A stretch of DNA of 64,000 nt from contig NZ_BBPP01000001.1 in the NCBI RefSeq assembly GCF_000787835.1, positions 267,927-331,926 of the forward strand, in the 5' to 3' direction. The notes below the pieces were generated by a model, which saw nothing but the letters and a program-made list of their open reading frames with translations, was not told the origin of the DNA and ran no database searches. The translations under genes were made by a program, and so were the position numbers. The stretch is from Streptacidiphilus melanogenes (GTDB lineage: Bacteria > Actinomycetota > Actinomycetes > Streptomycetales > Streptomycetaceae). Numbering within the stretch: position 1 is the stretch's first letter; every line of letters starts with the position of its first letter. Below, in pieces: positions 26,305 through 34,767 of the stretch.

Positions 26305-26799
26305 ATGACCGCTGCCAGCATCAGCATCCAGACCGCCGCCGACGCCGTCGCCGACGAACGCGTCCAGGCGTTCGGGGTTCTGCTGACGGCGGCCGCAAGG
26401 TTGGAGCGACTGCTCGGGGCGGCGATGGAACGCGAGAGCGGCATCTCGCACGCGATGTTCGAGGTGCTGCTCCGGCTCGCCGCCGCGCCCGAGGGCGCGA
26501 CCATGGGGGACCTGTCCCGTGACGCCGTCCTCACCAGCGGTGGGGCGACCCGCCTGGTGGACCGGATGGTCGAGGCAGGCCTGGTGCTGCGCGAGCGCTC
26601 CCGGACGGACCGCCGGATCCAGATCGTCACCATCACGCCGCTCGGCGAGCGCAAGCTCGCCGAGGCGGCGCGCCGACATGCCGCCGCCATCGACGAGCAC
26701 GTCTTCGAGGTCCTGAAGCCGGAGCAGCTCGCCGCCACCATCGCGGGCCTGGACGAGCTCGGCCGCCACGCCCAGGAGGCGCTGCCCCCGCTGGGGTGA
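26305..26799 (+). CDS. MarR-family transcriptional regulator
   Basis: 164 residues from ATG 26305, with GAAGGAG upstream at 7-8 nt spacing. Winged-helix core: SHAMFEVLLRLAAAPEGATMGDL, recognition helix region SGGATRLVDRMVEAGLV, and the Asp/Arg wing motif RSRTDRRIQIVTITPLGERKL. It sits 85 nt downstream of the NAD(P)-binding protein gene on the same strand. The palindrome at 25497 is a reasonable target. Confidence 0.92.
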   Translation: MTAASISIQTAADAVADERVQAFGVLLTAAARLERLLGAAMERESGISHAMFEVLLRLAAAPEGATMGDLSRDAVLTSGGATRLVDRMVEAGLVLRERSRTDRRIQIVTITPLGERKLAEAARRHAAAIDEHVFEVLKPEQLAATIAGLDELGRHAQEALPPLG

Positions 26800-26849
26800 G
26801 CGGGCGGCTCCGCCCTGCGGGGGCGGCGAGTGAGGCTTCCGCGCCCGTC

Positions 26850-27139
26850 GTCGGCCCGGGCGGGCTCGGCGCCCTGCCCTGCGCTGCTCCCGCTGGTTCG
26901 AGCGGGAGGTCGCGCCCGCTGCGGACGTCTAGAGCCGGAGGCCCGGCCCGGGCGGCTCGGCGCCCCGGTCTGCGCTGCTCTCGCTGGTTCGAGCGGGAGG
27001 TCGCGCCCGCTGCGGACGTCTAGAGCCGGAGGCCCGGCCCGGGCGGCTCGGCGCCCCGGTCTGCGCTGCTCCCGCTAGTTCGAGCGGGAGGTCGCGCCCG
27101 CTGCGGAACGTCGAGAGCCGGACGCCCGGCCCGGGCGAG
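26850..27139. repeat. 91-bp direct tandem repeat, about three copies, each with an internal hairpin
   Basis: Units start at 26881, 26972 and 27063 (exact 91-bp period). Copies 1 and 2 are nearly identical; copy 3 has an inserted A and scattered changes; a degenerate half copy begins near 26850. Each unit carries arms CTCCCGCT / AGCGGGAG around a 6-nt loop (887-908, 978-999 and 1069-1090, plus 26000). Copy 2 has a C-to-T change that still allows a G-U pair. It fills the gap between the convergent MarR and MFS genes; the short frames through it are not credible genes. Confidence 0.85.
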
Positions 27140-27153
27140 TGAAGGCCTTGGAA

Positions 27154-27195
27154 CGCCGGTGACCGCCGTCCGCGAAGCGGAGGCGGTCACCGGCG
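27154..27195. terminator. Bidirectional hairpin terminator between MarR and MFS genes
   Basis: Outer 14-bp stem (CGCCGGTGACCGCC with its complement) continuing into an inner CCGC-GAA-GCGG stem, 14 nt past the MFS stop codon. Confidence 0.7.
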
Positions 27196-27208
27196 GCCTG
27201 CCGAGGGG

Positions 27209-28462
27209 TCAGACGCGGCCCTCGGCCGGGAGCGGCGCGTCGGGCGTGACCGGCTCGCTCGCGGCGTCCGTCGCCGCGGCCTGCGGCAGGCGCTGCTCGC
27301 GGCGGGTGACCAGGTAGAGGGCGCTGACGGCCAGCAGCGCGGCGGCCGCGTAGGCGATGTCGCGGTAGAAGACCGCGGTGATGAGGGCCGAGCCGGTCGC
27401 CATGCCGAGGGCCTGGCCGCACGTCGTCAGGAAGATGTCCGCGCCGGACACGCGGCCCAGCAGCTCCTTGGGAGTGGTGAGCTGAACCGCGGTCATGGAG
27501 CCGACGATGATGCACGGCAGGGCGAAGCCCATGCACAGGGCGCCGAGCAGGACGACCGCCGTCAGCGGAGCCGCGAAGGCGAGCGCTCCGGCGCCGCAGA
27601 GGGCGAGACCGAGGGCGGTCAGCCGCCCGGGGCCGAGGGGCTTGATCAGCGAGCCGACCAGCAGTCCGCCGACGATGCCGGAGACGCCCATCACCGTCAC
27701 CAGCACGCCCATCCACGTCGGGGCGCGGTGCAGGCCGACGGTCACCACCGCGAAGCCCAGGGTCTCGAACATGCCCGCTACGAACAGTCCGACGAAGAGC
27801 GTGGTGCTGAGCTGCCGCAGCGACGGGGTCCGCAGCAGGAACCGGAAGCCGGCGGTGGTCTGCCCGCGACGGCTGACGCCGTCGGCCGCCGGACGCGGGT
27901 CGTCGACCTTGACGAAGGCCCAGCACAGCAGGCCCGCCGCGAACGAGGCGGCGTCGATCCCGGCCACCGCGCCGCCGCCGAAGGCGGTCAGCAGACCGAT
28001 GCCCAGAGCGGGCGTGATCAGCCGCTGGCCCTGCGTCAGCGCCTGCGACAGCCCGTTGGCGGCGGCGAGCTGCTCCGGCTCCACCATGGCGGGCAGCAGG
28101 GCCGTCATCGCGGAGTCGGTGAGCGAGACGGCCAGGCCGTTGACGAACATGACGGCATATATCAGCCATACGTCGTCCGGACCGTGCACCTGGGTGAGCG
28201 CGAGCACCGCCAGACCGGTCACGGCGTTGGTCGCCATCAGCAGCGGCTTGCGCCGCGTCCTGTCCACGACGTATCCGGTGACGGGGGAGAGCAGCGTCCC
28301 CAGGATCAGGCTGAGCATGCACAGGCCCGCCTGGGCGGTCGACCCGGTGAGCTCCTTCACCCACACGCCCGAGGCGAGCCAGAGGGCGTAGTCGCCGATG
28401 GTGCTGAGGGTGTTGCCGAGGAAGTACAGGCGCATGCGGGGTTGCGAGAGCAGGGTGCGCAT
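27209..28462 (-). CDS. MFS transporter (drug efflux-like)
   Basis: 417 residues from ATG 28462, preceded by GGAGGGG; an ATG at 28489 would place that site inside the gene. About 12 hydrophobic helices. The inter-helix loop 2-3 motif VVDRTRRKPLLMATN resembles MFS motif A, and TDSAMTALLPAMV fits the DHA3/macrolide-efflux type. Substrate unknown. The ArsR-like regulator gene lies 114 nt upstream on the same strand and is the probable controller. Confidence 0.88.
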   Translation of the reverse strand: MRTLLSQPRMRLYFLGNTLSTIGDYALWLASGVWVKELTGSTAQAGLCMLSLILGTLLSPVTGYVVDRTRRKPLLMATNAVTGLAVLALTQVHGPDDVWLIYAVMFVNGLAVSLTDSAMTALLPAMVEPEQLAAANGLSQALTQGQRLITPALGIGLLTAFGGGAVAGIDAASFAAGLLCWAFVKVDDPRPAADGVSRRGQTTAGFRFLLRTPSLRQLSTTLFVGLFVAGMFETLGFAVVTVGLHRAPTWMGVLVTVMGVSGIVGGLLVGSLIKPLGPGRLTALGLALCGAGALAFAAPLTAVVLLGALCMGFALPCIIVGSMTAVQLTTPKELLGRVSGADIFLTTCGQALGMATGSALITAVFYRDIAYAAAALLAVSALYLVTRREQRLPQAAATDAASEPVTPDAPLPAEGRV

Positions 28463-28576
28463 GGGTGGGTGATCCCCTCCGGGAGACATGGGCAGGGCAT
28501 GGGCATGACAGACAGACCCTCGCCGGGAGACGGGGTTGGTGCTGGACGTTCGGCGGAGCGCTCGGCTCTCCGGTGC

Positions 28577-29191
28577 TTACTCCGGTTCTGACTCCGGTGC
28601 TGACTCGGGCTCGAGGGCGAAGGGGATGTTCGAGACGACGACCTCGAACGGCACCGTGCCCTCCGGCCTGGCGGCCGGATCCTCGATCCGGTCCTGGTAG
28701 CGCAGCAGGATGGCGACGATCTCGTCCTTGACCTGCGCCATCTCCTCAGGGGTGACGAAGAGCAGCGCCTGCCCCTCGCCGGTCGCCCGGCGGACGGTCT
28801 CGGGGTACTGGTCGCGCGTCGCCTGGTACCGGCGCCGCCGCTCGTCCCAGCGCTCGCTGAACACCGCGGTCAGGGCGCGGGCTGCCTGCGCGACGTTCGG
28901 GTCCTCGTCGTTCTCGTCGATGCTCATCCCGGCGCCGTCCAGCCGCCAGGGCCGCTCGCGGCCCACGCCGCCCTCGGCCTGGGTGACGTAGCCGTGCGAG
29001 GCGAGCGTCCGCAGGTGGTACGAGGCGTTCGAGGCGTTCCCGCCGATGATCTCGGCGGCCTCCGTCGCGGTGAGCGTCCCGCGCAGCGCCAGGGCCTCCA
29101 GCAACGCGATCCGTGCGGGGTGCGCCAGGGCCCGGAGGCTCCGCGGATCGCGGACGGACCGGAGGGGAGGGTTCGGCTCGGTGCGGCTCAT
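28577..29191 (-). CDS. ArsR-like winged-helix transcriptional regulator
   Basis: 204 residues from ATG 29191; the upstream frame is shadow of the LRR gene. N-terminal HTH: LRALAHPARIALLEAL, then GTLTATEAAEIIGGNASNASYHLRTLASHGYV and wing. The C-terminal part (about 100-204) is an acidic, helical effector domain (WDERRRRYQATRDQYPE) common in ArsR-type regulators of MFS pumps. No metal-binding CxC motif is present, so it is not a classic metal sensor. The 38-bp palindrome lies 27 nt upstream of its start, consistent with autoregulation. Confidence 0.88.
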   Translation of the reverse strand: MSRTEPNPPLRSVRDPRSLRALAHPARIALLEALALRGTLTATEAAEIIGGNASNASYHLRTLASHGYVTQAEGGVGRERPWRLDGAGMSIDENDEDPNVAQAARALTAVFSERWDERRRRYQATRDQYPETVRRATGEGQALLFVTPEEMAQVKDEIVAILLRYQDRIEDPAARPEGTVPFEVVVSNIPFALEPESAPESEPE

Positions 29192-29217
29192 GGGTTGAGC
29201 GTAGCGAGTCGGCACGC

Positions 29218-29255
29218 CAATGGAAAGACTTCTTTCGAAAGAAGTCTTTCCATTG
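29218..29255. promoter_or_regulatory. 38-bp perfect palindrome upstream of ArsR-like gene
   Basis: Nineteen-base arms meet with no spacer at TTTC|GAAA. It is AT-rich against a very GC-rich background and includes nested TTTC/GAAA half-sites, so it could hold two adjacent dimer sites. It lies 27 nt before the regulator ATG and 13 nt after the LRR stop. It may be an operator, a terminator for the LRR gene, or both. Confidence 0.7.
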
Positions 29256-29268
29256 CGTTCCGCCGGTC

Positions 29269-29988
29269 TCAGCTCAGGACGAAGCAGCCCCGCGTCTCCA
29301 GGGCGGCCAGCAGCTCCGGAGCGGGCTCCACTCCGGTCCAGCGCAGGTCGAGCTTCTCCAGGGCGGGCAGCTCGGCGATCCACCCCGGCGGGGCGGTGAG
29401 GCGGTTGCCGCGAAGGTCGAGGTGGCGCAGCCGCGGGAGCCCCCGCAGGGCCCCGGGCACGGCGTCCAGGCGGTTGTCCCGCAGCTCCAGCACCCGCAGC
29501 TCGCGCAGCGCGCGGAACGAGTCCGGCAGCGCGGTCAGCGCGTTGCCGCGCAGGTGCAGCTCCCGCAGTCGCCCCAGCTCGCCGACCGCGTCGGGGAGCG
29601 CCGTCAGCCCGCAGTCCTGCGCCCGCAGCTCGACCAGCCCGGCCATCCGCCCGACCGCCTCCGGCAGCGCGCCGAGCGGGTTCTCGCCGACGTTGAGGTA
29701 CCGCAGGGCGGTGAGCCGCCCGAGCGCCTCCGGCAGCGCGGTCAGTCGGTTGTCGTGCAGGTACAGGCAGTCGGACAGCCCACCGAGCAGCCCGAGCTCC
29801 TCGGGCACGGACGTGAGTGCGTTGTGTCCCAGGTCCAGCACCCGCAGCCGCCGCAGCGCACCGATCCGCGCCGGGAGCGAGCCGATCCCGGTGTCCGCGA
29901 GGATCAGCACCTGCACGTCGGGATCGGCCCACACCTCCTCCGGGACCTCGTCGAGCCGCTGCCGCCAGAGGTTGATCGTGCGCGTCAT
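29269..29988 (-). CDS. Leucine-rich-repeat protein
   Basis: 239 residues from ATG 29988 with GAGGAGG 5 nt upstream. About eight consecutive 23-residue LRRs of bacterial type (LPxxLxxLxxLxxLxLxxNxL), covering residues about 20-230, e.g. LRELHLRGNALTALPDSF. No signal peptide or membrane segment, so it is cytoplasmic and probably a protein-interaction scaffold. Partner unknown. It is separated from pssA by a terminator hairpin. Confidence 0.88.
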   Translation of the reverse strand: MTRTINLWRQRLDEVPEEVWADPDVQVLILADTGIGSLPARIGALRRLRVLDLGHNALTSVPEELGLLGGLSDCLYLHDNRLTALPEALGRLTALRYLNVGENPLGALPEAVGRMAGLVELRAQDCGLTALPDAVGELGRLRELHLRGNALTALPDSFRALRELRVLELRDNRLDAVPGALRGLPRLRHLDLRGNRLTAPPGWIAELPALEKLDLRWTGVEPAPELLAALETRGCFVLS

Positions 29989-30028
29989 CCGGGCCTCCTC
30001 GGCGCCGTCACCGGAACGGGAGCATGCG

Positions 30029-30065
30029 CGAGGGCGCCCGACCGTCGTACGGTCGGGCGCCCTCG
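30029..30065. terminator. Perfect 17-bp hairpin terminator after pssA
   Basis: Arms 30029-30045 and 30049-30065 around a CGT loop; perfect GC-rich stem 20 nt downstream of the pssA stop codon on the minus strand. Confidence 0.8.
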
Positions 30066-30085
30066 TGATGGCGGAACGTGTTCGC

Positions 30086-30976
30086 TCAGTGCGTCGCGCT
30101 GCGCGCCTCCGCGCGCTTGGCGCGGACGTCGCCGACCTTGCGGCGGATGACCATGAGCGGGGCCATCAGGGCCAGGGTGACCTGGAGCGAGGCGCCGATC
30201 TGGAGCAGCGTCGCACCGCCCGGCAGACCCGTCGCCCAGGCGGCGAGGCAGCCCATGGAGACGACGATCCACACCAGCGTGGCCGTGGCCAGCTTGCCCT
30301 GTGGCTTCGGGTACTCGACCTGGCTGACCATCAGCGCCGAGACCGCGACGATGCCGACCGCGCCCAGCACGAACTGCGGGTTCAGCAGCACGATGGAGAT
30401 CACCGTCAGCGCGCCCATCGGCGAGGGCATGCCCTGGAAGACGCCGGGACGGGCGGCCGTGCAGGAGAAGCGTGCCAGGCGCAGTACGACGGCCAGCAGC
30501 ACCATGATCGCGATGCCCGCGCTGACGCGCTGGTGCGCGCCGCCGGCGGTCATGCCCCAGACCACGACGAAGTAGGCCGGCGCGATGCCGAAGCTGATCA
30601 GGTCGGCCAGGTTGTCCAGCTCCGCGCCCAGCGCGGACGAGCGCAGCTTGCGCGCCACCAGCCCGTCGAACAGGTCGCACATGGAGCCGATCAGCAGCAG
30701 CGTGACCGCGGCCGCGGCGCTGCGGCGGTCGCCGCTCGTCGCCACACCGGTGAGGTGCGGGATGAGGACGCCCGTCGTGGTGCAGTAGATCGCCAGGAAG
30801 CCGCAGACGGCGTTGCCCAGGGTGAACAGGTCGGCCGTGGAGAGGTGCTGCGGGGACAGCGGGCGGCGCAGCTCGCGGTCGCGGGCCCAGCGCAGCCGGC
30901 GCGCGACGCGCTCCTGCTCCTCGTCGTCCTGTTCGGCGTAGCCCTGCTCGAACCGCTCGGGGTCAGTCACGGTCAA
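30086..30976 (-). CDS. pssA: CDP-diacylglycerol-serine O-phosphatidyltransferase
   Basis: 296 residues, several TM helices. It makes phosphatidylserine from CDP-diacylglycerol and serine in the membrane. The CDP-alcohol phosphotransferase motif D-G-x2-A-R-x8-G-x3-D-x3-D is visible in the DLFDGLVARK ... ELDNLADLISFG stretch around residues 101-130. Its start lies inside the end of the psd gene (14-nt overlap), so the two are co-translated. Hydrophilic first 40 residues are cytoplasmic. Confidence 0.94.
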   Translation of the reverse strand: MTVTDPERFEQGYAEQDDEEQERVARRLRWARDRELRRPLSPQHLSTADLFTLGNAVCGFLAIYCTTTGVLIPHLTGVATSGDRRSAAAAVTLLLIGSMCDLFDGLVARKLRSSALGAELDNLADLISFGIAPAYFVVVWGMTAGGAHQRVSAGIAIMVLLAVVLRLARFSCTAARPGVFQGMPSPMGALTVISIVLLNPQFVLGAVGIVAVSALMVSQVEYPKPQGKLATATLVWIVVSMGCLAAWATGLPGGATLLQIGASLQVTLALMAPLMVIRRKVGDVRAKRAEARSATH

Positions 30977-31619
30977 GGCGAGTCACCCCTGCCGTCGTCT
31001 TCTGTCCCACCTCGACGCCGGGCTGGACGCCCGCAGGGAGGTAGGTGTCCACGCGCGAGCCGAAGCGGATCAGGCCGACCCGCTCGCCGCGCTGGACCTT
31101 GGTGCCGCTGGTGACGTAGGGGACGATGCGGCGGGCCACCGCGCCCGCGATCTGCACCATCTCGATGTCGCCGAGCTCGGTGTCGAAGTGCCAGACGACG
31201 CGCTCGTTGCGGTCGCTGTCCTTGTTGAACGCCGGCACGTAGCCGCCGGGGACGTGCTCCACGGAGCGCACCACGCCGTCCAGCGGGGCGCGGTTGACGT
31301 GCACGTTGAGCGGGCTCATGAAGATCGCCACACGGGTGCGGCCGTCCGGCCAGGCGTCGATGCTCTGGACCACGCCGTCGGCCGGGGAGATCACCCGGCC
31401 GGCGCCGAGCTCACGCTCGGGGTCGCGGAAGAACCAGAGCATGCCCGCGCTCAGCGCGGAGGCCGGCACCGCGGCCAGTGCCCATCTGCCGTTGCGCCGG
31501 GTGAGGGCGGTGCATGCGGCGGCCGTGAGCACGGTGGGGACGAGCCAAGGGGACGCTCCGCGGGCCAGGGTCACGCGCGGCCGGGGGGCGTCGGTCGGAT
31601 GGGACGGACGAAGGGGCAT
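30963..31619 (-). CDS. psd: Phosphatidylserine decarboxylase proenzyme (short type)
   Basis: 218 residues from ATG 31619; a longer frame to 31826 looks non-coding. It decarboxylates phosphatidylserine to phosphatidylethanolamine. N-terminal hydrophobic segment (about 23-55), FFRDPER, then PADGVVQSID and FMSPLNVHVNRAPLDG. The self-cleavage serine is in RFGSRVD (the Gly-Ser form of short PSDs rather than LGST), and cleavage would give the pyruvoyl group. Cotranscribed with pssA. A small inverted repeat lies just upstream at 31633-31651. Confidence 0.94.
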   Translation of the reverse strand: MPLRPSHPTDAPRPRVTLARGASPWLVPTVLTAAACTALTRRNGRWALAAVPASALSAGMLWFFRDPERELGAGRVISPADGVVQSIDAWPDGRTRVAIFMSPLNVHVNRAPLDGVVRSVEHVPGGYVPAFNKDSDRNERVVWHFDTELGDIEMVQIAGAVARRIVPYVTSGTKVQRGERVGLIRFGSRVDTYLPAGVQPGVEVGQKTTAGVTRLDRD

Positions 31620-31632
31620 CGAAGACCTTTGT

Positions 31633-31651
31633 CGCGACCGACAAGGTCGCG
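31633..31651. promoter_or_regulatory. Inverted repeat CGCGACC-N5-GGTCGCG before psd
   Basis: Seven-base perfect arms 14 nt upstream of the psd start codon. In the leader it could fold near the ribosome site or act as an operator. The rest of 31652-31930 shows no gene I can support; it should contain the psd promoter. Confidence 0.35.
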
Positions 31652-31931
31652 GTGTCGAGGGGTTCGGGGACGGCTGCGGCCTTGATGACACTTGGCCGTC
31701 CGAGGGGATGCTATCGGCAGCGGGTGGTGCCGAAGCAAGCTCCGGGAACCCTAGTGGGGTGCTCCCGCGTTTCTCTCGGCTTTCTCTTGCTCCGCCAAGG
31801 TAAGCCGCTTGAGCGGCCAGGTCCAAGGGTTGTAGGCGAACGGTGACAAACCCCTCAGATCATTGGCCAGTTCATCGGCCTTTCTTGGCCTCCTCTTGGC
31901 GCCGGGGAAAGTTGGTCACTACAAGGAAGCA

Positions 31932-31960
31932 GGGGCGTGGACCATTTCGATCCACGCCCC
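31932..31960 (-). terminator. Hairpin terminator after the acyl-CoA dehydrogenase operon
   Basis: Ten-base perfect arms (GGGGCGTGGA and its complement) around a 9-nt loop, 53 nt past the acyl-CoA dehydrogenase stop codon on the minus strand, followed by a T-rich stretch. Confidence 0.65.
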
Positions 31961-32012
31961 CGTGCTGCCAAGTGCGCCATGCTCCCCAGCCTGCGCTCCC
32001 GGCAAGTCTGGA

Positions 32013-33221
32013 CTACTCGGCGAGCTTGTACTCCTCCAGCAGGCGGCGACCCACGATCATCTTCTGGATCTCCGCAGTACCTTCACCGATGAGCAGCATC
32101 GGGGCCTCGCGGTAGAGGCGCTCGATCTCGTACTCCTTGGAGAAGCCGTAGCCGCCGTGGATCCGGAAGGAGTCCTCGACGACCTCCTTGCAGTACTCCG
32201 AGGCCAGGTACTTGGCCATGCCGGCCTCGAGGTCGTTGCGCTGGCCGGAATCCTTCTTGCGCGCGGCCATCACCATCATCTGGTGCGCGGCCTCGACCTT
32301 GGTCGCCATCTCGGCCAGCTTGAACTGGATGGCCTGGTGCTCGGCGATCTTCTTGCCGAAGGTCTGGCGCTGCTGGGCGTAGCGGATGCCCAGCTCGAAG
32401 GCGCGCTGCGCGACGCCGCAGCCGCGGGCGGCGACGTTGACGCGGCCGACCTCGACGCCGTCCATCATCTGGTAGAAACCGCGGCCCGGGACGCCGCCCA
32501 GGATGCGGTCGGCGGGCAGCCTGACGTCCTCGAGCACCAGCTCGGTGGTGTCGACGCCCTTGTAGCCCATCTTCTCGATCTTGCCGGGGACGGTCAGGCC
32601 CTTGACCGTCTCGTTCGGGCCGAAGCCCGGCGTCTTCTCGATCAGGAAGGTGGTGAGGTTCTTGTAGGGGGAGGAGTGGCCCTCGTCCGTCTTGACCAGG
32701 CAGGCGATCACGGAGGACGTGCCGCCGTTGGTCAGCCACATCTTCTGGCCGTTGAGGACGTAGAACTCGCCGCTCTCGTCCTTGACGCCCTTGGTGGAGA
32801 TCGCGGAGACGTCGGAGCCGAGGCCCGGCTCGGACATGGAGAAGGCGCCGCGGATCTCGCCGATGGCCATGCGCGGCAGGAAGTAGTCCTTCTGCTCCTG
32901 CGTGCCGTGGGCGTTGATCATGTAGGCCACGATGAAGTGGGTGTTGATGATGCCGGACACCGACATCCAGCCGCGGGCGATCTCCTCCACGGTCAGGGCG
33001 TAGGTGAGCAGCGACTCGCCGAGGCCGCCGTACTCCTCCGGGATCATCAGGCCGAAGATCCCCATCTCCTTGAGGCCCTCGACGATGTCGGTGGGGTACT
33101 CGTCGCGGTGCTCCAGCTCGGTGGCGACCGGAATGATCTCCTTGTCGACAAAGCTGCGAACGGTCGCGAGGATCTCCTGCTGGATCTCGTTGAGACCTTC
33201 GGTCTGGGCGAGGCGTCCCAT
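32013..33221 (-). CDS. Acyl-CoA dehydrogenase, probable (2S)-methylsuccinyl-CoA dehydrogenase
   Basis: 402 residues. Standard acyl-CoA dehydrogenase domains: helical N-terminus, FAD region FSMSEPGLGSD and MWLTNGGTSSV, and a C-terminal helical domain with IHGGYGFSKEYEIER, whose Glu fits the catalytic base position. In the ethylmalonyl-CoA pathway this class oxidises methylsuccinyl-CoA to mesaconyl-CoA. The assignment rests on its position directly after the MaoC hydratase, lyase, mutase and ccr genes. It is a 400-residue form rather than the longer proteobacterial Mcd. Confidence 0.88.
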   Translation of the reverse strand: MGRLAQTEGLNEIQQEILATVRSFVDKEIIPVATELEHRDEYPTDIVEGLKEMGIFGLMIPEEYGGLGESLLTYALTVEEIARGWMSVSGIINTHFIVAYMINAHGTQEQKDYFLPRMAIGEIRGAFSMSEPGLGSDVSAISTKGVKDESGEFYVLNGQKMWLTNGGTSSVIACLVKTDEGHSSPYKNLTTFLIEKTPGFGPNETVKGLTVPGKIEKMGYKGVDTTELVLEDVRLPADRILGGVPGRGFYQMMDGVEVGRVNVAARGCGVAQRAFELGIRYAQQRQTFGKKIAEHQAIQFKLAEMATKVEAAHQMMVMAARKKDSGQRNDLEAGMAKYLASEYCKEVVEDSFRIHGGYGFSKEYEIERLYREAPMLLIGEGTAEIQKMIVGRRLLEEYKLAE

Positions 33222-33300
33222 GGGTCGTGTCCTTCTCTTCTGTCCGAGCGCCCCACGGGCGTGGCATACACCGTGGAGCGCTCGAGCACTGTGGGGAGGG

Positions 33301-33804
33301 TTACGGCTGCTCGCGCAGCTCGGGGCGACCGGGCTGGTCGCCGCCGCGCTCCTTGAGGTACTGCTCGGTGGGGACCATCACCTTGCGGCGGAAGACGCAG
33401 ACGAGCGTCCCGTCCTGGTTGTAGCCCTTGGTCTCGACGTACACGATGCCGCGGTCGGGCTTCGAGGTCATCTTCTTGTCGAGGACCTCGGTCTGGCCGT
33501 AGATGGTGTCGCCGTGGAAGGTCGGCGCGACGTGCTTGAGCGACTCGATCTCCAGGTTGGCCAGGGCCTTGCCGGAGACGTCCTCCACGCTCATGCCGAG
33601 CAGCAGCGAGTAGATGTAGTTGCCGACCACGACGTTCTTGCCCTGCACGGTGGTGGTCGCGTAGTTCGCGTCCATGTGCAGCGGGTGGTGGTTCATGGTC
33701 AGCAGACAGAAGAGGTGGTCGTCGTACTCGGTGACGGTCTTTCCTGGCCAGTGCTTGTAGACCGCGCCGACCTCGAACTCCTCGTAGGTGCGTCCGAACT
33801 GCAT
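33301..33804 (-). CDS. MaoC-like enoyl-CoA hydratase, probable mesaconyl-CoA hydratase
   Basis: 167 residues, a single hot-dog domain. The hydratase-2-like motif NHHPLHMDANYA (about 37-48) and VVVGNYIYSLLLGM follow family patterns. In the ethylmalonyl-CoA pathway this enzyme hydrates mesaconyl-CoA to beta-methylmalyl-CoA. It starts 3 nt after the lyase gene stop. Proteobacterial Mch is about twice as long, so this is a one-domain version. Confidence 0.87.
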   Translation of the reverse strand: MQFGRTYEEFEVGAVYKHWPGKTVTEYDDHLFCLLTMNHHPLHMDANYATTTVQGKNVVVGNYIYSLLLGMSVEDVSGKALANLEIESLKHVAPTFHGDTIYGQTEVLDKKMTSKPDRGIVYVETKGYNQDGTLVCVFRRKVMVPTEQYLKERGGDQPGRPELREQP

Positions 33805-33807
33805 GCT

Positions 33808-34767
33808 CTACTCCGGGATCTCGAACTTGGTGGTGCGCTGCATGCCGGCGGCGCGTCCCTTGCCCGCGATGACCAGGGCCATCTTGCGGGAGGCCTCGTC
33901 GATCATCTCGTCGCCGAGCATCGCGGAGCCCTTCTTGCCGCCCGCCTCGGAGGTGCACCAGTCGTAGGCGTCCAGGATCAGCTCGGCGTGGTCGTAGTCC
34001 TCCTGGGAGGGGGAGAAGACCTCGTTGGCGGCGTCGACCTGGCCGGGGTGCAGCACCCACTTGCCGTCGAAGCCCAGCGCGGCGGAGCGGCCGGCGACCT
34101 CGCGGTAGCCGTCGACGTTCTTGATCTGCAGGTAGGGGCCGTCGATGGCCTGCAGGTCGTTGGCGCGGGCGGCCATCAGGATGCGCATCAGGATGTAGTG
34201 GTAGGCGTCCGCCGGGTAGCCGGGCGGCTGCTCGCCGACGACGAGGGACTTCATGTTGATCGAGGCCATGAAGTCGGCCGGGCCGAAGATGATGGTCTCC
34301 AGCCGCGGCGAGGCCTGGGCGATCTCGTCGACGTTGATCAGACCACGCGCGTTCTCGATCTGCGCCTCGATGCCGATCTTGCCGACCTCGAAGCCCATGG
34401 TCTTCTCGATCTGCGTCAGCAGCAGGTCCAGCGCGACGATCTGCTGGGCGTCCTGGACCTTGGGCAGCATGATGCAGTCCAGGTTCTGGCCCGCGCCCTC
34501 GACGACGGTGACGACGTCACGGTAGGTCCAGTGCGTGGTCCAGTCGTTGACGCGGACCACGCGGGTCTTGCCGGTCCAGTCGCCGTTGTTCAGGAACTCG
34601 ACGATGGTGTGGCGGGCGCCCTCCTTGGCCAGCGGCGCGCAGGCGTCCTCCAGGTCCAGGAAGACCTGGTCGGCGGGGAGGCCCTGGGCCTTCTCCAGGA
34701 AGCGCGGGTTGGAGCCCGGGACAGCCAGGCAGGAACGGCGCGGACGCAAGCGGTTCACAGTGCTCAT
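33808..34767 (-). CDS. CitE-like CoA-ester lyase, probable beta-methylmalyl-CoA/malyl-CoA lyase
   Basis: 319 residues. HpcH/HpaI aldolase fold: RRSCLAVPGSNPRFLEKA at the N-terminus, DLEDACAP (metal/phosphate loop), and GIEAQIENARGLINVDEIA with the Mg2+-binding Glu. In pathway context it cleaves beta-methylmalyl-CoA to glyoxylate and propionyl-CoA. Its ATG overlaps the mutase stop by ATGA, indicating translational coupling. Confidence 0.9.
   Translation of the reverse strand: MSTVNRLRPRRSCLAVPGSNPRFLEKAQGLPADQVFLDLEDACAPLAKEGARHTIVEFLNNGDWTGKTRVVRVNDWTTHWTYRDVVTVVEGAGQNLDCIMLPKVQDAQQIVALDLLLTQIEKTMGFEVGKIGIEAQIENARGLINVDEIAQASPRLETIIFGPADFMASINMKSLVVGEQPPGYPADAYHYILMRILMAARANDLQAIDGPYLQIKNVDGYREVAGRSAALGFDGKWVLHPGQVDAANEVFSPSQEDYDHAELILDAYDWCTSEAGGKKGSAMLGDEMIDEASRKMALVIAGKGRAAGMQRTTKFEIPE

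Noticed and set aside
26895-26910. GGTTCGAGC strings resembling tRNA T-loops, repeated three times
   Set aside because: They are loops of the 91-bp repeat hairpins; no acceptor stem, anticodon arm or CCA-type end can be built around them.
26796-27078. Small plus-strand frames across the tandem repeat
   Set aside because: Their products simply repeat the DNA repeat in translation and have no ribosome sites.
26850-27139. Possible CRISPR array
   Set aside because: The units abut directly with a 91-bp period; there are no unique spacers and no cas genes.
29192-29932. N-terminal extension of the ArsR-like regulator to 29932
   Set aside because: It would run through the 38-bp palindrome and antiphase to the LRR gene; the HTH begins normally from ATG 29191.
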